A stretch of DNA of 64,000 nt, taken from Strongylocentrotus droebachiensis (lineage: Eukaryota > Echinodermata > Echinoidea > Camarodonta > Strongylocentrotidae). Under the pieces are notes generated by a model. That model ran no database searches, had not been told where the DNA came from, and worked only from the letters and a program-made list of their open reading frames with translations. The stretch lies in NCBI GenBank assembly GCA_035222895.1, contig JAVYIG010000870.1, positions 153,501 to 217,500 on the forward strand, read 5' to 3'. A program made the translations under genes and the position numbers. Of the stretch, positions 48,429 through 55,886 are shown piece after piece (within the stretch, counting starts at the first letter, position 1; every line of letters begins with the position of its first letter).

Positions 48429-48617
48429 CAATGATGATGGTGATGATAATGACAATGATGATGGTGATGATGATGATGATGGAAATGATAGAAATTATAA
48501 AAATGTTTTAAAAAAATAAAATTGAATAGAATGTCCTTCATTCTTTTGTTTTTCAGGATGGAGCTCTTCAAATCCATCTTTGGTCAGAGTATTGCAGAGG
48601 AGGAGACAGCAAGATAA
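24506..48617 (+). CDS. AATF: AATF/Che-1 (Bfr2 homologue), complete gene
   Basis: AATF is a nucleolar protein needed for early small-subunit ribosomal RNA processing and, in vertebrates, a transcriptional and anti-apoptotic cofactor. Coding exons: 24506-24596, 31719-31877, 32112-32249, 32721-32993, 39653-39796, 40627-40747, 43136-43376, 44164-44331, 45148-45225, 46427-46488, 47411-47491, 48129-48200 and 48557-48617. They sum to 1689 bp, or 562 aa, close to the human length as I know it, and every junction keeps phase. Order: short N-terminus, a long Asp/Glu block (about 84-210), the AATF-Che1 domain (about 221-400; SEEVEKGKAVQSQLGLWDS start), and the C-terminal TRAUB domain (FDDDDFYHQLLRELIERRTS, then VKRKVDTKASKGRKVR and KLVSFMAPED). 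Introns carry a LINE, a foldback element and a hAT-like element, but the coding exons are intact. It converges with the TBC1D gene. Confidence 0.95.
24792..25842. mobile_element. GCTGGTCC-family inverted-repeat element, copy A (interrupted, right end missing)
   Basis: Starts CAGGGACGCTGGTCCGAGAA and reads into TTTTCGCAGACGTTTC and GGCGATGC. This matches the reverse complement of the right half of copy B at 25843-26304. It is interrupted at a TA by the element at 25018-25792 and resumes at 25795 with sequence matching the family (TTCAC--T-TGAGC-ATAAATCC). Confidence 0.6.
25018..25792. mobile_element. TA-flanked inverted-repeat element nested in copy A
   Basis: Ends GAGTAAAGTACCCGGT and ACCGGGTACTTTACTC are perfect inverted repeats, flanked by TA on both sides (25016-25017 and 25793-25794). 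The phrase GGTTTTCGGCCA also recurs in inverted form. No coding capacity; Tc1/mariner-like by its TA target. Confidence 0.75.
25843..26304. mobile_element. GCTGGTCC-family inverted-repeat element, copy B (complete)
   Basis: TAGGGGCGCTGGTCC at the left and GGACCAGCGCCCCTA at the right are perfect inverted repeats. Subterminal GAGGATCGTC and CTGCATTTT blocks are also inverted, with repeats of CTCATAAACAAGGATATC type inside. Confidence 0.75.
26305..26423 (-). other. LINE 3' untranslated region and tail
   Basis: On the minus strand the stop is followed by a short AT-rich UTR and short repeats (GATCAGGACCAGGATCAG, CAGATACAGATACAGATC), then the end of the inverted-repeat element at 26304. The exact 3' end is not fixed. 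Confidence 0.5.
26424..29612 (-). CDS. Non-LTR retrotransposon (CR1/L2-like LINE) PHD-EN-RT protein
   Basis: An intact 1062-aa frame from the first ATG; it is open another 15 codons upstream to a TTG. The N-terminus holds a PHD-type zinc finger (CTKC ... CDTC ... HTKC ... CGSC, within about 20-80). An APE-like endonuclease follows (from about 100; LNLNVCSLKS, GDFNLP, SDHDAV), then reverse transcriptase (about 560-830) with IFKKGD, NYRPVSLTS, QHGFRKHRSCESQL, SKAFDKVPH, GVPQGSVLGP and catalytic FADD (Asp773-Asp774). This domain set and these motifs fit the CR1/L2/Rex group. It lies antisense in AATF intron 1. The undamaged frame suggests a young copy. The exact clade is uncertain. Confidence 0.94.
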   Translation of the reverse strand: MWRCTVHQDPGPVSCKFPCTKCKRPVAVNHRAIDCDTCSEWTHTKCANISQAQYKDMVNSTDENKLEFTCGSCSIDPENSTPDPTPSTPSSYMNHTSDKGLRVLNLNVCSLKSMDKQTQFQGIIEDLNPDIVVATETKLDNEFSNQELIHQSQGYEIFRKDRDRWGGGILIAFRQTLQVILLELPHECPLLATRVKVNNQPDLIVAAFYRSPSSGPSDLHNLHLNINSIMGNRLPNIILTGDFNLPSIQWEENVMIDANPQYGLQINELMLDIIDQLGLTQMVLQPTRMGNILDLVLTSVPDLVDDVAIEKGMSDHDAVTCNFSLHVKLAKTKPRKIYQFKKANMDSLRDDLRESTNKILDDCVDKSASLCWNLLKEAIQKAVSSHVPVKNTKSKPNLPWWNQHLNRMARQKKRARLKAKVTNNDKDWSRYKLLQTRFRSMNREAHKIYLTTIFTPDPRERFSKKAFSYFKSRRKDTVGTPVLRLNGREASLPCDKAQMLNDNFCQVFTLEDPIPNSWHDEIGDGIDGDLPRLPDLTINIDGITKLLGSTKVKKAHGPDEIPNIVIKEAKDEIAPVLTAIFQKSLDEGDIPVDWRSANVVPIFKKGDRHSPENYRPVSLTSHSCKILEHVIYRHIIQHLDDHNFLNEKQHGFRKHRSCESQLILTIEDLIRSFDQGTQQDVMILDFSKAFDKVPHQRLLFQLQKCGIQGQLLRWINIWLTTRSQRVVIDGECSTSAGVLSGVPQGSVLGPLLFLVYINNIDINISSSIRLFADDCILYRAIKTINDTVILQTDLNRLSTWADKWQMKFNVTKCYVLRISRRRRNLINQAYYINTTTLKEVNHHPYLGVELTNNLSWENQVDKVVKKANCMLGMIRRNLSGFSTKKIREAAFTCLVRPHLEYASSVWDPYLSKHINKLEGVQNRGARFVTGKYGIDVHVSDLKSDLKWQPLQSRRFVARHSLFFKSIKDQVAIPRPEYITQPLKILKGHHNLSFSNIRCKTDIYRLTFFPRTIRAWNLLPPSIFACDAVETFKARLWEAIQGGKIIIVPPHNCNVMGLNSKMF
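29690..30700 (-). repeat. 5' monomer array of the LINE
   Basis: Tandem units marked by ATTCACAAC-TATGAATGTAG begin at 29714, 29954, 30096, 30226, 30417 and 30545, mostly 128-142 bp apart. They lie directly upstream of the LINE frame on its own strand, where tandem promoter monomers occur in some LINEs. The 191-bp unit is long because it contains a 52-bp piece resembling the LINE's own RT coding sequence (30294-30345). Confidence 0.65.
30710..31718 (+). other. AATF: AATF intron 1, distal part
   Basis: Apart from the element fragment at 31330-31500 and a GA/AG-rich stretch near 31560-31615, I see nothing recognisable here. Confidence 0.5.
31330..31500. mobile_element. GCTGGTCC-family element, right-end fragment
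   Basis: Ends GACGATCCTCATTCTCGGAC then CAGCGCCCC, matching the right end of copy B. A poly-C run follows and the left part is missing or diverged. Confidence 0.6.
31719..31877 (+). CDS. AATF: AATF exon 2
   Basis: 159 bp after TTTCAAG. Encodes TTAKVAEFDEVDE and then LRKKTAHRALDEDTRYKG, matching the conserved L-K-A--LL--D-RY-GK-SR segment of AATF. The donor is gtgaga. Confidence 0.9.
32112..32249 (+). CDS. AATF: AATF exon 3 (acidic)
   Basis: 138 bp after TTGTAG. Mostly Asp/Glu, ending LMAEKIREMTRKLK. The donor is gtaatt, phase 1. Confidence 0.88.
32721..32993 (+). CDS. AATF: AATF exon 4 (acidic, domain start)
   Basis: 273 bp after CCTGTAG. A run of Asp/Glu from GAT/GAG trinucleotide repeats is followed by INASEEVEKGKAVQSQL, the start of the AATF-Che1 domain. 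The repetitive acidic codons make length variation likely. Confidence 0.92.
33060..33248. mobile_element. Hairpin element (inverted repeat)
   Basis: TGCCTCAATTTGAATTATTT with CATTCACCTGTT at the left is the inverse of AACAGGTGAATGAAATAATT with a GAGGCA end at the right. A central GAATGCAATTG/CGCATTCTGAC pair also pairs. Within AATF intron 4. Confidence 0.65.
34033..34207. mobile_element. CAGTCAAACCTG-family element, diverged copy
   Basis: GTGAAACCTGTATAAAGACC at the left and GACAGGTG...ACAGGTGGTCAC at the right, with the family's CATGTTTCAATGAGAAACC centre. It lies directly beside the left arm of the foldback element. Confidence 0.6.
34370..35165 (+). repeat. 39-bp hairpin minisatellite, left arm
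   Basis: The unit carries GTTCGGC-TTCT-GCCGAAC (7-bp perfect stem, 4-nt loop), then CTGCCAGAGCACGCTGCCAAG. Because 39 is a multiple of three, every stop-free frame stays open, giving long false 13-residue-repeat proteins on both strands. Confidence 0.92.
35190..36510. repeat. Direct duplication inside the foldback centre, copy 1 (with insertion)
   Basis: Parallels 37285-37770 on both sides of the piggyBac-like element: TTTCAATCCTGGGGGAAATC and GGCCATGTGTGAAGGTAGGA before it, CCATGGGCACTTCTAGCTGG and TCCACATGAA after it. Confidence 0.75.
35540..36315. mobile_element. piggyBac-like miniature element, copy 2
   Basis: Flanked by TTAA on both sides, with perfect ends CCCTATTTAGCCCGGG and CCCGGGCTAAATAGGG. 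The interior TATGATCTCGGCCGT and poly-G/C blocks match copy 1 at 16815-17416. The paralogous site near 37573 has a single TTAA and no insert. Confidence 0.88.
36560..37140. mobile_element. Inverted-repeat element in the foldback centre
   Basis: GATTGGTGAAAATTTGACGG with ATTAGACAAA at about 36590-36625 is the inverse of TTTGTCCGATTTCGTTCAAA with TTTCACCAATC at about 37076-37110. Inner GGGAATCTCAAATTGGC and GCCAATTTGAAACTCCC also pair. No coding region. Confidence 0.65.
37285..37770. repeat. Direct duplication inside the foldback centre, copy 2 (empty site)
   Basis: Second copy of the segment at 35190-36510, without the piggyBac-like insert. TTAA at 37573-37576 marks the unoccupied site. Confidence 0.75.
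38470..39370 (-). repeat. 39-bp hairpin minisatellite, right arm
   Basis: Same unit as the left arm in the opposite direction (CTGGCAGGTTCGGCAGAAGC...), about 23 copies with scattered substitutions. It is not protein-coding despite 300-residue open frames. Confidence 0.92.
39653..39796 (+). CDS. AATF: AATF exon 5
   Basis: 144 bp after TTGATAG. Encodes LWDSFMETRIKLQKALHLSN, a core AATF-Che1 motif. The donor is gtaaac, a weaker form. Exon 4 is 6.7 kb away, across the foldback element. Confidence 0.93.
40035..40250. repeat. AGT/GGT trinucleotide microsatellite
   Basis: A long near-perfect TAG/AGT run changing into GGT repeats, in AATF intron 5. Open frames encoding poly-Ser, poly-Val or poly-Leu here are artefacts. 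Confidence 0.93.
40627..40747 (+). CDS. AATF: AATF exon 6
   Basis: 121 bp after ATCTAG. Encodes LMQSLISLQDTLLEQNPETQ. Its donor GTGAGTAA is also the target duplication of the hAT-like element that begins at 40756. Confidence 0.92.
40756..41738. mobile_element. hAT-like non-autonomous element at the AATF exon 6 donor
   Basis: Ends CAACGCTCAAAAT and AATTTGAGCCCTG are imperfect 13-bp inverted repeats (10 matches). The 8-bp duplication GTGAGTAA flanks it exactly (40748-40755 and 41739-41746). Eight-base duplications and CAGGGC-type ends point to hAT. Subterminal palindromes built on CACGGGGGC occur at both ends. A tandem duplication (41375-41470 and 41475-41565, sharing CGTGGACGAT) and a GGCGGATC-type fragment near 41243 lie inside. 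No transposase. Confidence 0.78.
41985..43130 (+). repeat. Polypyrimidine minisatellite before AATF exon 7
   Basis: About 1.15 kb, almost only C and T on the coding strand, with a repeat of about 124-138 bp marked by CCCACCCCTGTCAATGTATC at least six times. It ends five bases before the exon 7 acceptor. Open frames through it are artefacts. Confidence 0.9.
43136..43376 (+). CDS. AATF: AATF exon 7
   Basis: 241 bp after CCGCAG at the end of a 1.1-kb pyrimidine array. Encodes an acidic stretch and then KRKLDPSEF...RSNTIQKWYEKTRLSTGKLN, strongly AATF-like. The donor is gttagt. Confidence 0.93.
43410..43615. repeat. Dispersed repeat (AATCGGTGCCTGTTGGTC family)
   Basis: Near-copy of 44500-44690 and related to 9425-9595: CACTGCACTACTTGTAGCTA, then GAGATAACCACCTGTCAGTA and GGCCAAACTAGTGCA. 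Confidence 0.7.
44164..44331 (+). CDS. AATF: AATF exon 8
   Basis: 56 codons in phase 0 (SFSGFERSALLQIQQILQDQ, then RTQLKRSEFTVLG). It ends at gtaaaa before an AG microsatellite. Confidence 0.92.
44500..44690. repeat. Dispersed repeat (AATCGGTGCCTGTTGGTC family)
   Basis: Second copy of the repeat at 43410-43615, in AATF intron 8. An AG microsatellite (44336-44360) precedes it. Confidence 0.7.
45148..45225 (+). CDS. AATF: AATF exon 9 (TRAUB start)
   Basis: 26 codons ending PEIFDDDDFYHQ, the invariant acidic-aromatic motif at the start of the TRAUB domain. Confidence 0.94.
46078..46218. mobile_element. Hairpin element (inverted repeat)
   Basis: CGCGGAGTGCAATTTCGTTT and GATCCTTTCGCACCATTGC... 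at the left are inverted at the right (GCAATGGTGCGAAAAGATC and AAATTGCACTCCGCG) around a short loop. A second inverted pair, ATACAAATAGTGAATGGTC at about 45731 and its complement at about 45890, lies next to it, so the element may span about 45715-46320. Confidence 0.65.
46427..46488 (+). CDS. AATF: AATF exon 10
   Basis: 62 bp (LLRELIERRTSSTTDPIQLT) after CTCCAG; donor gtgaga in phase 2. Confidence 0.93.
46568..46739. mobile_element. CAGTCAAACCTG miniature element, TA-flanked
   Basis: CAGTCAAACCTG and CAGGTTTGACTG ends, TA on both sides and inner GACCACCTGTCTA repeats; the best-preserved copy in the window. Confidence 0.8.
47411..47491 (+). CDS. AATF: AATF exon 11
   Basis: 81 bp after TTCAG. 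Encodes QWLQVQKLRTKVKRKVDTKA then SKGRKVR; donor gtgaga. Diverged copies of its 3' end lie in the next intron at about 47836-47886 and 48022-48077. Confidence 0.93.
47580..48077 (+). repeat. Purine array carrying copies of the AATF exon 11 tail
   Basis: A GAGAGA/GGGGAGGG tract organised as two units of about 180 bp. Each ends with a degraded or intact copy of the exon 11 3' end (AAAGTTGAT-CCAAGGCAAGC at 47861 and 48041). The last copy keeps the frame KRKVDAKASKGRKIR and a GT donor (gtaaat). Confidence 0.75.
48129..48200 (+). CDS. AATF: AATF exon 12
   Basis: 72 bp after GACAG. Encodes YDVHQKLVSFMAPEDTSPML; donor gtatgt. Confidence 0.93.
48388..48490. repeat. GAT microsatellite
   Basis: ATG/GAT trinucleotide run in AATF intron 12. 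Confidence 0.92.
48557..48617 (+). CDS. AATF: AATF exon 13 (stop)
   Basis: 61 bp after TTTCAG. Encodes MELFKSIFGQSIAEEETAR and TAA. An AATAAA lies in the likely 3' UTR near 48876, and another near 49744. Confidence 0.92.
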
Positions 48618-49340
48618 CACAAAACATCTCATGGACCATCATCCTTTCAATACAAGAGAGTGATAAACAACTATGAAGATGGGCAGAGCGTAGCATAGAT
48701 AACACATACAAATTTCATTAGCTGTCATCCTTCACAAGAGAGAGATGAATAACTATGAAGATGGCAAGACCTACAGTTGACAATGTGTTCCAGTTTCCGG
48801 TTTCTGTGAACTTAGAAACTCAGATTGCATATTGCTGTCACAGTATTATAGATTGGTAAACAAAGGCTCTAGCAAATAAACCGTCTCTTGAATGATTCCA
48901 TCATCGGTATAGGAGCAGTTCCTTCGAAAAGATACTATACAGCCATCCGTAGTCTCCTGTAGGTTGCAGAATTCCACAGACATGAGCTGCGTCAAGATTG
49001 TATGAAAGAACTGTTATAATTTGGCATATGATTAATTGTTCTGTCTTTTGTGTATGTTCTATCTTACTTCTGTTCCTTTGTTTATGATGCGTTTATGTGT
49101 TCCTTTTTTTCTTTTTTTTTCACACAAGTGCGCCTTGAGCAATTATGTTAAGTGGATTTGGCGCCTTACAAATCTCATATATTATTTTCCTCATTACATG
49201 ACATATGTTATATATTCATTTCCCAAAGTCCCTTAGAATTAATTTGAATATAAATGTCCCCCTGAAAAAAATTGAGATAGCTTGTTATTTGCATCTATTA
49301 CTTGTCTGGGAGGGGAGGGGGGAAGTGAACTCATTCTTTA
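48618..49340 (+). other. AATF: AATF 3' UTR and flank
   Basis: No further coding signal. AATAAA near 48876 is a candidate polyadenylation signal. A tandem repeat of GAGAG-GATGAATAACTATGAAGATG type (about 48652-48770) lies directly after the stop. Confidence 0.55.
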
Positions 49341-49345
49341 CTATA

Positions 49346-49497
49346 CAAATAATACACAGCAGAGAGGGCATTAGTAAGAATTACCCACACAAGGTACCTT
49401 TGGAACAGTCTAACACGTCTGAGGGTGTTTGGACTGTTTCAAAGGTACCGAGTGTGGGTAATTTTACTAATGTCCGTACAAAATGATGTGTATTATT
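49346..49497. mobile_element. Hairpin element (inverted repeat)
   Basis: AATTACCCACAC-AGGTACCTTTG-AACAGTC at the left is inverted as GACTGTTTCAAAGGTACC and GTGTGGGTAATT at the right around a loop of about 20 nt. ATAATACACA/TGTGTATTAT lie at the outside. Confidence 0.7.
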
Positions 49498-50001
49498 TGT
49501 TTTTCTAAAGATGATGTTTTATTTGTTTTATAAAATGTTGTTCTACAACATGATTTTACTAACGACCAGTCATTAGTAAACTTACTAGGCAAAATAAATG
49601 CCTGGTCACATGAACGCTCTCAACCAATTATTTGATTAGGATCCGCTTCATCATCTTACAATAACCTTTGAATTCCAACAATCGATGTTATCAGGAGAAA
49701 ACACACCATGCCATTAACAAGTGGTAGTTCCCATGTAGAAATTGAATAAAATGTACTTGTATTTTATCATCTATTTAAACTTGTCTCATCGCCTGTTTCA
49801 TTATCTGAAAAGTGTCTCATGTTTTATTGACTGCATGTTCTAATTTTTAAGCTTAATCTAGAATTTACTTGCTAATTTCTTTCAATTATTTTGTTTACTC
49901 ATTTATTCCTTTAACACATTGTCCTGCAATTCTGGAAACGTAGCTAACTGGATAGTCTCAGGAAATCTTTAAAATAATCAAGTTTAATGGATAACTCCCT
50001 A

Positions 50002-50622
50002 ATACTCTTTTCACACTTGTTTTGCTTAACCCCGTACTTTGCTTAGCCCCGTACTAACTTTTTTGGCTTTTCTCACTGCAATTCCTTAGCCCCGTACTAG
50101 CCATAGCGTGAATATTCATTAATTCGCTCCACTGCGTAGTCTCGGACTATTTTTTGTTTCTGTTAGCAGGAGTTAGCACCACAATTGCGGGTTAGCCCTG
50201 CTATTTTTCAGGGTTAGCTAACCCCGTACTATAGGTGGGGCTAGCCCACTTTGGTAAATACGAGTCTGAACAGAAAGTGGAATAGGCTTAACCCCGGACT
50301 ATAGGTGGGGCCAAGACCCCCCTTTAACCCCACCTATAGTACGGGGTTAAGCAACATTTTGCCAGTGTGAAAAGAAAGTGGAATAAGCTTAACCCCGGAC
50401 TATAGGTCGGGGTTAAGATACCCTTTAACCCCACCTATAGTACGGGGTTAAAGCCTTGGTCACAAATGCCATTACGAACTGCTAAGAACGCCGTCCGAAC
50501 AATTTTCAGACAATGGAAATTCGGGAAGACAATGGAAAAACGGATATTCGTACGAAATAATCGTTCGTACGAACTTTTGTGACCGTAGCTTAAGCAAAAT
50601 ATTGCTAGTGTGAAAACAGTAT
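50002..50622. mobile_element. Inverted-repeat element with nested GGTCACAAA element
   Basis: Outer ends ATACTCTTTTCACACT and AGTGTGAAAACAGTAT are inverted with one mismatch, followed inside by TTGCTTAA pairs. Several AACCCCGTACTATAGGTGGG palindromic blocks fill the left half. GGTCACAAATGCC...TTTGTGACC at 50457-50585 is a separate nested inverted-repeat element, related to 10521-10665. Confidence 0.65.
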
Positions 50623-50744
50623 AAGCCCCTTGTGTACCACCAAGTTTTCAAACAAAATATTGGAAATGACATCTCAAAAGAAGTCCATTTTTTGTTAATG
50701 TTTGGGCATACAATATCTTTTCATGAGAATAAAAATAAGGTACA

Positions 50745-50940
50745 AGTTCCTAATTTAGTGGACAAGTCACTGGACTGTGAATTCCATGGTATGCAGTTCG
50801 AGTCCAGCACTAATGTCCTTTGGAAACACATTTATCTACATTTGCCACACTCCACCCAAAGGATGTAAATGAAATTCTAGAGCGCCATAATGGCAACCAT
50901 GCCGGGGTAATAATTGTCTTGGGGAGAAATTGTTATACCT
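50745..50940 (+). mobile_element. Probable tRNA-derived SINE
   Basis: Has TAGTGGACAAGTCACTGGAC (box A-like) and GTTCGAGTCC (box B), then ATTTGCCACACTCCACCCA, a phrase similar to fragments at 18390 and 18930. Confidence 0.6.
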
Positions 50941-51169
50941 TTGGCACAGAAAGAGTTATAAAGCAAATAAGATTTCTAAACCCACATTAATTTTCACAAG
51001 ACTTCAATCATGATACATATACAAGAAGACATGTATATCATGAACTGAATTTATTTATAGTGATTAAAATTGTTCACATTTTTCAGAATTGTAATTGATA
51101 AACATGTACATTTTTTTATCTGGTGAATTTATAATGACACTTGTGTACTGTCTCATAATGAATGTTAAG

Positions 51170-51545
51170 TAGAATATTACAAACACATTATTTTAATGGT
51201 ACATGTACAGTGTATATGCCGTGTTTCCTTAAATGGACCATTAAGCCTCGTTCATACTCGCCGTGGTAAATGACCTATAAAGCCTTGTTCATACACACCA
51301 TGATAAATGACCTATAAAGCCTTGTTCAGATCTGACGCGGCGCGGCAAAACCGAGGCTGTTATTTGTGACGTAAAGTGTAAAACACATTTCATGTTACAA
51401 ACACATTATTTCAATGGTACATGTATATGCCGTGTTTCCTTAAATAGACTATTAAGCCTCGTTCATACTCGCCGTGGTAAATGACCCATAAAGCCTTGTT
51501 CAGACATGAAGCGGCAAAACTGCGGCCTTTTTTTTTATGACGTAA
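51170..51545. repeat. Tandem duplication, about 211 bp
   Basis: GCCGTGTTTCCTTAAAT...CGTTCATACTCGCCGTGGTA and GACGTAAAGTGTAA occur twice, about 211 bp apart. Intergenic. Confidence 0.75.
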
Positions 51546-54446
51546 AGTGTAATACACATTTTACTCTTCTGCATCTTATAAGACAGTGACTACGCACAAG
51601 TCCTTTGATGTGTGCAGTTGTCCTTCATTTACACGTTTTAAAAACACAATTTGAAGTGGTTTACTGGTCATATCTGAACGATTCTTGAGGAAGAGCCATG
51701 TGTACCTAATAATGCATATAGAGCACACAAACAAAATATGGAATATACTAGCTGCTATTATGAGGCAACTGATTCCATACATTACAATAAGTATCTCTGT
51801 TTTTGTGCGCCTGAAGATCGAGTCGTGAAAATTTATTACAAAATGTTGATATTAATTTTGTTAAAGGCGAGAATATTTCACAAAAAAAGGAAACGGGATA
51901 TATTATATCACATGGAAATAACAGATGTGAATATTCATGACAAGTTTAGCTTAGTTCAATTCCTTTTTATAAAGACTATCCATTGATATTGCTTTCAAAA
52001 TTACAATTTACAAATATCCATGAAATTAGATAAACGATGCATAACAGTATGAGCTATAATGATTTAAACATTTAAAGACAAATTAAAAACAAAATCAAAA
52101 ACAAAAGAATAACAGGCTTTGTGCTTACACACAGGTTCTAAGTTTTATGTTTGCGATCCAAACATGCCAACTACAGTCAAACCTATAGTGTTCTGTATAC
52201 ATCCATTTACTTTATTGATATGTTATTACTGTATGCGATGTTGTTGAGTTTTATTTTCAATTTAAAAAAAAATACCCCCCCCCCCAAAAAAAAATACAGT
52301 CAAACCTGTCTATTAAGGCCACCCAAGAGAAACAGGAAGAGTGGTCATTGTATAATTGTGGCCTTTATAAATGGTTGGCCCCTAAAGGCTTTTTCAGATA
52401 GAACGTGGCAAAACTGCAGTTTTTTTGTTTAAATGACAATGTAAAGAGTAATATGCTTCACATTTCTATATCTTCTTACTCAGAGCTCAGTGAATACGTA
52501 CCAAGTCCTTAGTTGTCCACAGTTGTCATTTATTTACATGTTTTTAAAAAACGCAGCAGCTCTCTCGTGGCGGTTGACGACACTATATCTGAACGAGCCT
52601 TCAGACAGGTTGAACCATTTTCAGTCAGACCTGCTCATAAAATCCTATCAAGGGAAAGGATAAATTCTTTTTAAAGGCGGGTGGTTATTATTTTTTTTAA
52701 ACATTTTTTCTTCAATATAGATTTAAGTGAGAAATAAATGCATCAAGCGAGAAAACAGTATTTATAGACGGGCAGTCTTTGACTGTATATATATATGCTA
52801 TTTTCTACATTGTCTTCTTATACATATTTAATTTGTGCTTTAGAATGATGACAATAAAAATACATTACATTATACTTTATATTTTTCCTAGCAATTTCAG
52901 ATACATTACTTCATAACTGAATAGTTTTTACTGGCCAATATTACTATCTGTGAAGGTAGACCTATTAAGATATGAATATTTATGTTGTATTGGGTACCGG
53001 TAAACAGAATGTTGTATTGAGTAAACAGAAAAATAAAATAAAAACGCTATTCTGCTATAAATGCATGCACACCATGAACAAAGTTAATCGATTGACAAAC
53101 TACATTTACATTGTATAAACACTTTAACAAATCATAGTAAATACAATACGATTGGAGAATGTGGAATAAAATCTCTATAACTATAATATTCATATTCAAT
53201 AGAAAATTTACCTAAGTGCACGATTCATTTCAGCAAATAACTCTATGAAAAAAAATTGCACAATCATGACGGAATGATTCCAAATAAAGGAAAAAGTGAG
53301 GAAAAAGAAAACAATTTGTGGTGATGGTATACATGACTTACTGTACCAGCTGTCAAAAATATATATATTCTCAATCAAAATAACTATAACATTATGAGTA
53401 GTACCAGGTATATAAATGAAGCTGGAGGTTGAAATTTGTAAATCTTTGAGCTGTAGGCCACTTTACTTCATAAAGCTACATTTCAAAATTAGGATAGGTA
53501 CTTTTAAAAAAAAAAAAAAATTATTCTTCCTTGATAATAAAAAGGGCATAGTTGCATGAAACCATCATAAGTATTAAATTAAAGTTCACAGACATCTCAT
53601 CAAAATACTTAGGTTTTGTTTTCAATATTTATATACGTAAAAAGGCAGCCATGTCGAAATACCGTAGCGTTTATTTGTTGACAGAATAATAATAACATGT
53701 TGTTGTTTTTGTTGGTATTGAACTAGACACAAACAAATCTGATCATTAGAGAAGTATGTAAGTTTAAATATATGAGGCATCAATTTTTTCTTTAAAACAA
53801 TCCACATTGAACAAACTCGATGTTGCCAACATTAGAGATCTATTTAAGTTGGCCCATGAATGGACAAACATATAAACTCTCTAGCACCTTAAAATTTTTC
53901 CTCTAAAAAGCTTAAATACAAATAAAAATACAACAGGAAAAAATTATATACAAGACCTTCCACAACAGGAGGTTCAAGTAAACTATATACCAGACAGCTT
54001 ACTTGTAATCATCGAGTCATTGCGTCGGGTCAGGAGGGGTTATATACACGACCTACTGTGAAAACATTCCCCTTTTGTCACGAAATGTCAGGGATAATGT
54101 TTGTGAAATAAAGTAACGCTTCTCATCTACAAATGGCTTGGTCAAACCACCGGATTCTTTGTGAAACCCCTACATCAAATCTACGAAAGGTCGGTCCTTC
54201 ATGTACATCTTCACATGACCTTCCGCTTCCGTTTCACGAAAGGTCGTGTTACGCGACCACCTTACCGGACACGATGTTTCTAAGTAAGCCTACCAGACAG
54301 ACTTTATAGGCGTAAACTCGATTGTCTCTCAAGACTGATGGTTGCCAATATATAGACGAGGCATACATGTACATACTTACATATAAAGGGAATAAAATAT
54401 GTCATAAACAACTAAAAAGAGGCTACGGAAATTGTAAAGCAATATA
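51546..54446. other. Intergenic DNA, largely featureless
   Basis: AT-rich with no convincing gene. A partial CAGTCAAACCTG element starts near 52297, with a related TTCAGATAGAACGTGGCAAA block after it. Otherwise nothing recognised. Confidence 0.55.
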
Positions 54447-55561
54447 CAGTGCGTCCCCCAAAAAACTATACAATTTTTAAATGGCTGCCGAATAAAAAAT
54501 ATGTAATTCTGGGGGGAAAGTTTTATATGTATGGAAAGCTCATAAACTCAACTTTCATATGACACCAGAAAGTCCGAAAATAATTCATGTTTGGGTGAGC
54601 ACTGCTCACTTTTGTAAAGGGTATGAAAATTAGGTTGCGCAGGAATTAGCCTTCCAAATTGTGAGAGGTAAATCCTTTGGAGCTTACAAACTTGAGGGTG
54701 ATAATTATGATACATTCATGATTTGCTGAGTGAATTTCATGGTTATTAATTCAAATTTTTATGCATGAGTGAACAGGAATTGCATTTTTTTATTGTAGCA
54801 TTGTAACTTTCCCTGGTAGACTCAGTGGTGTGATCATGGGAGTCAGTATGGGGTGATGGTACATGTTGTAATTTCCATGTTGCAAACTGTTTTTTTTTAC
54901 ATCTGTGACTTTGAATAAAAACCTTCACCCCACATTTCAGTTACCATTTACATGAAGAATAAGTAGACGACATCTTGGACATTCCTTTTTTCAACAAACC
55001 GTATTTGAATATTCAATTTACATAATCCCTACTTGGGTATTAAGTAGATCAATGAGATGTTCAACTAATCTTACAATAATTGAAATGTGGGGTGAAGGTT
55101 TTATTCAAAGTCACAGATGTAAAAAATAACAGTTTGTAACATGGAAATTACAACATGTACCATCCTGACTCCCATGAACACACCACTGAGTCTACCAGGG
55201 AAAGTTACAATGCTACAATAAAAAATTCTAATTCCTGTTCACTCGAGCATAAAAGTTTGATTTAATAACCATGAAATTCACTCAGCAAATCATGAATGTA
55301 TCATATCACCTTCAATTTTGTAAGCTCCAAAGGATTTACCTCTCACAATTTGGAAGGCTAATTCCTGCGCAACCTAATTTTCATACCCTTTACAAAAGTG
55401 AGCAGTGCTCACCCAAACATGAATTATTTTCGGACTTTCTGGTGTCATATGAAAGTTGAGTTTATGAGCTTTCCATACATATAAAACTTTTACCCCAGAA
55501 TTACATATTTTTTATTCGGTAGCCATTTAAAAAAGTGTATAGTTTTTTTTGGGACGCACTG
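54447..55561. mobile_element. Long near-palindromic mariner-like element
   Basis: CAGTGCGTCCC...ACTATACA at the left and TGTATAGT...GGGACGCACTG at the right, flanked by TA on both sides (54445-54446 and 55562-55563). The inverted arms run about 490-500 bp each (to about 54950 and from about 55078), leaving a loop of only about 130 bp. The TA duplication and CAGTGCGTCCC end are Tc1/mariner-like. No transposase frame. Confidence 0.85.
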
Positions 55562-55886
55562 TATATGTTTGGACTGTATACATTTTCTCAGATCAAATTA
55601 CACATGTACATGTGGAAGCTTTCTCAAGCTTTCCAACTAATATAAAATTGCTATTTTAAATTACTGCAGATTCTTACTACCCATAAGCACGTTTACCATA
55701 TAAACAACCAATGGAAAGTTTGTACACACGGACATACTCTAACAAGATAATCAAATGTGGGAAATTTTTAAAGCCCTGATATACAAAGTTTGTCTAAAGG
55801 ATATAGAAAGCGAATTAGTTAGAATTATTGATTTAATAAATTATCACACGATTTTACAACAACTTTAAGAAGATACCAGAGCATCT

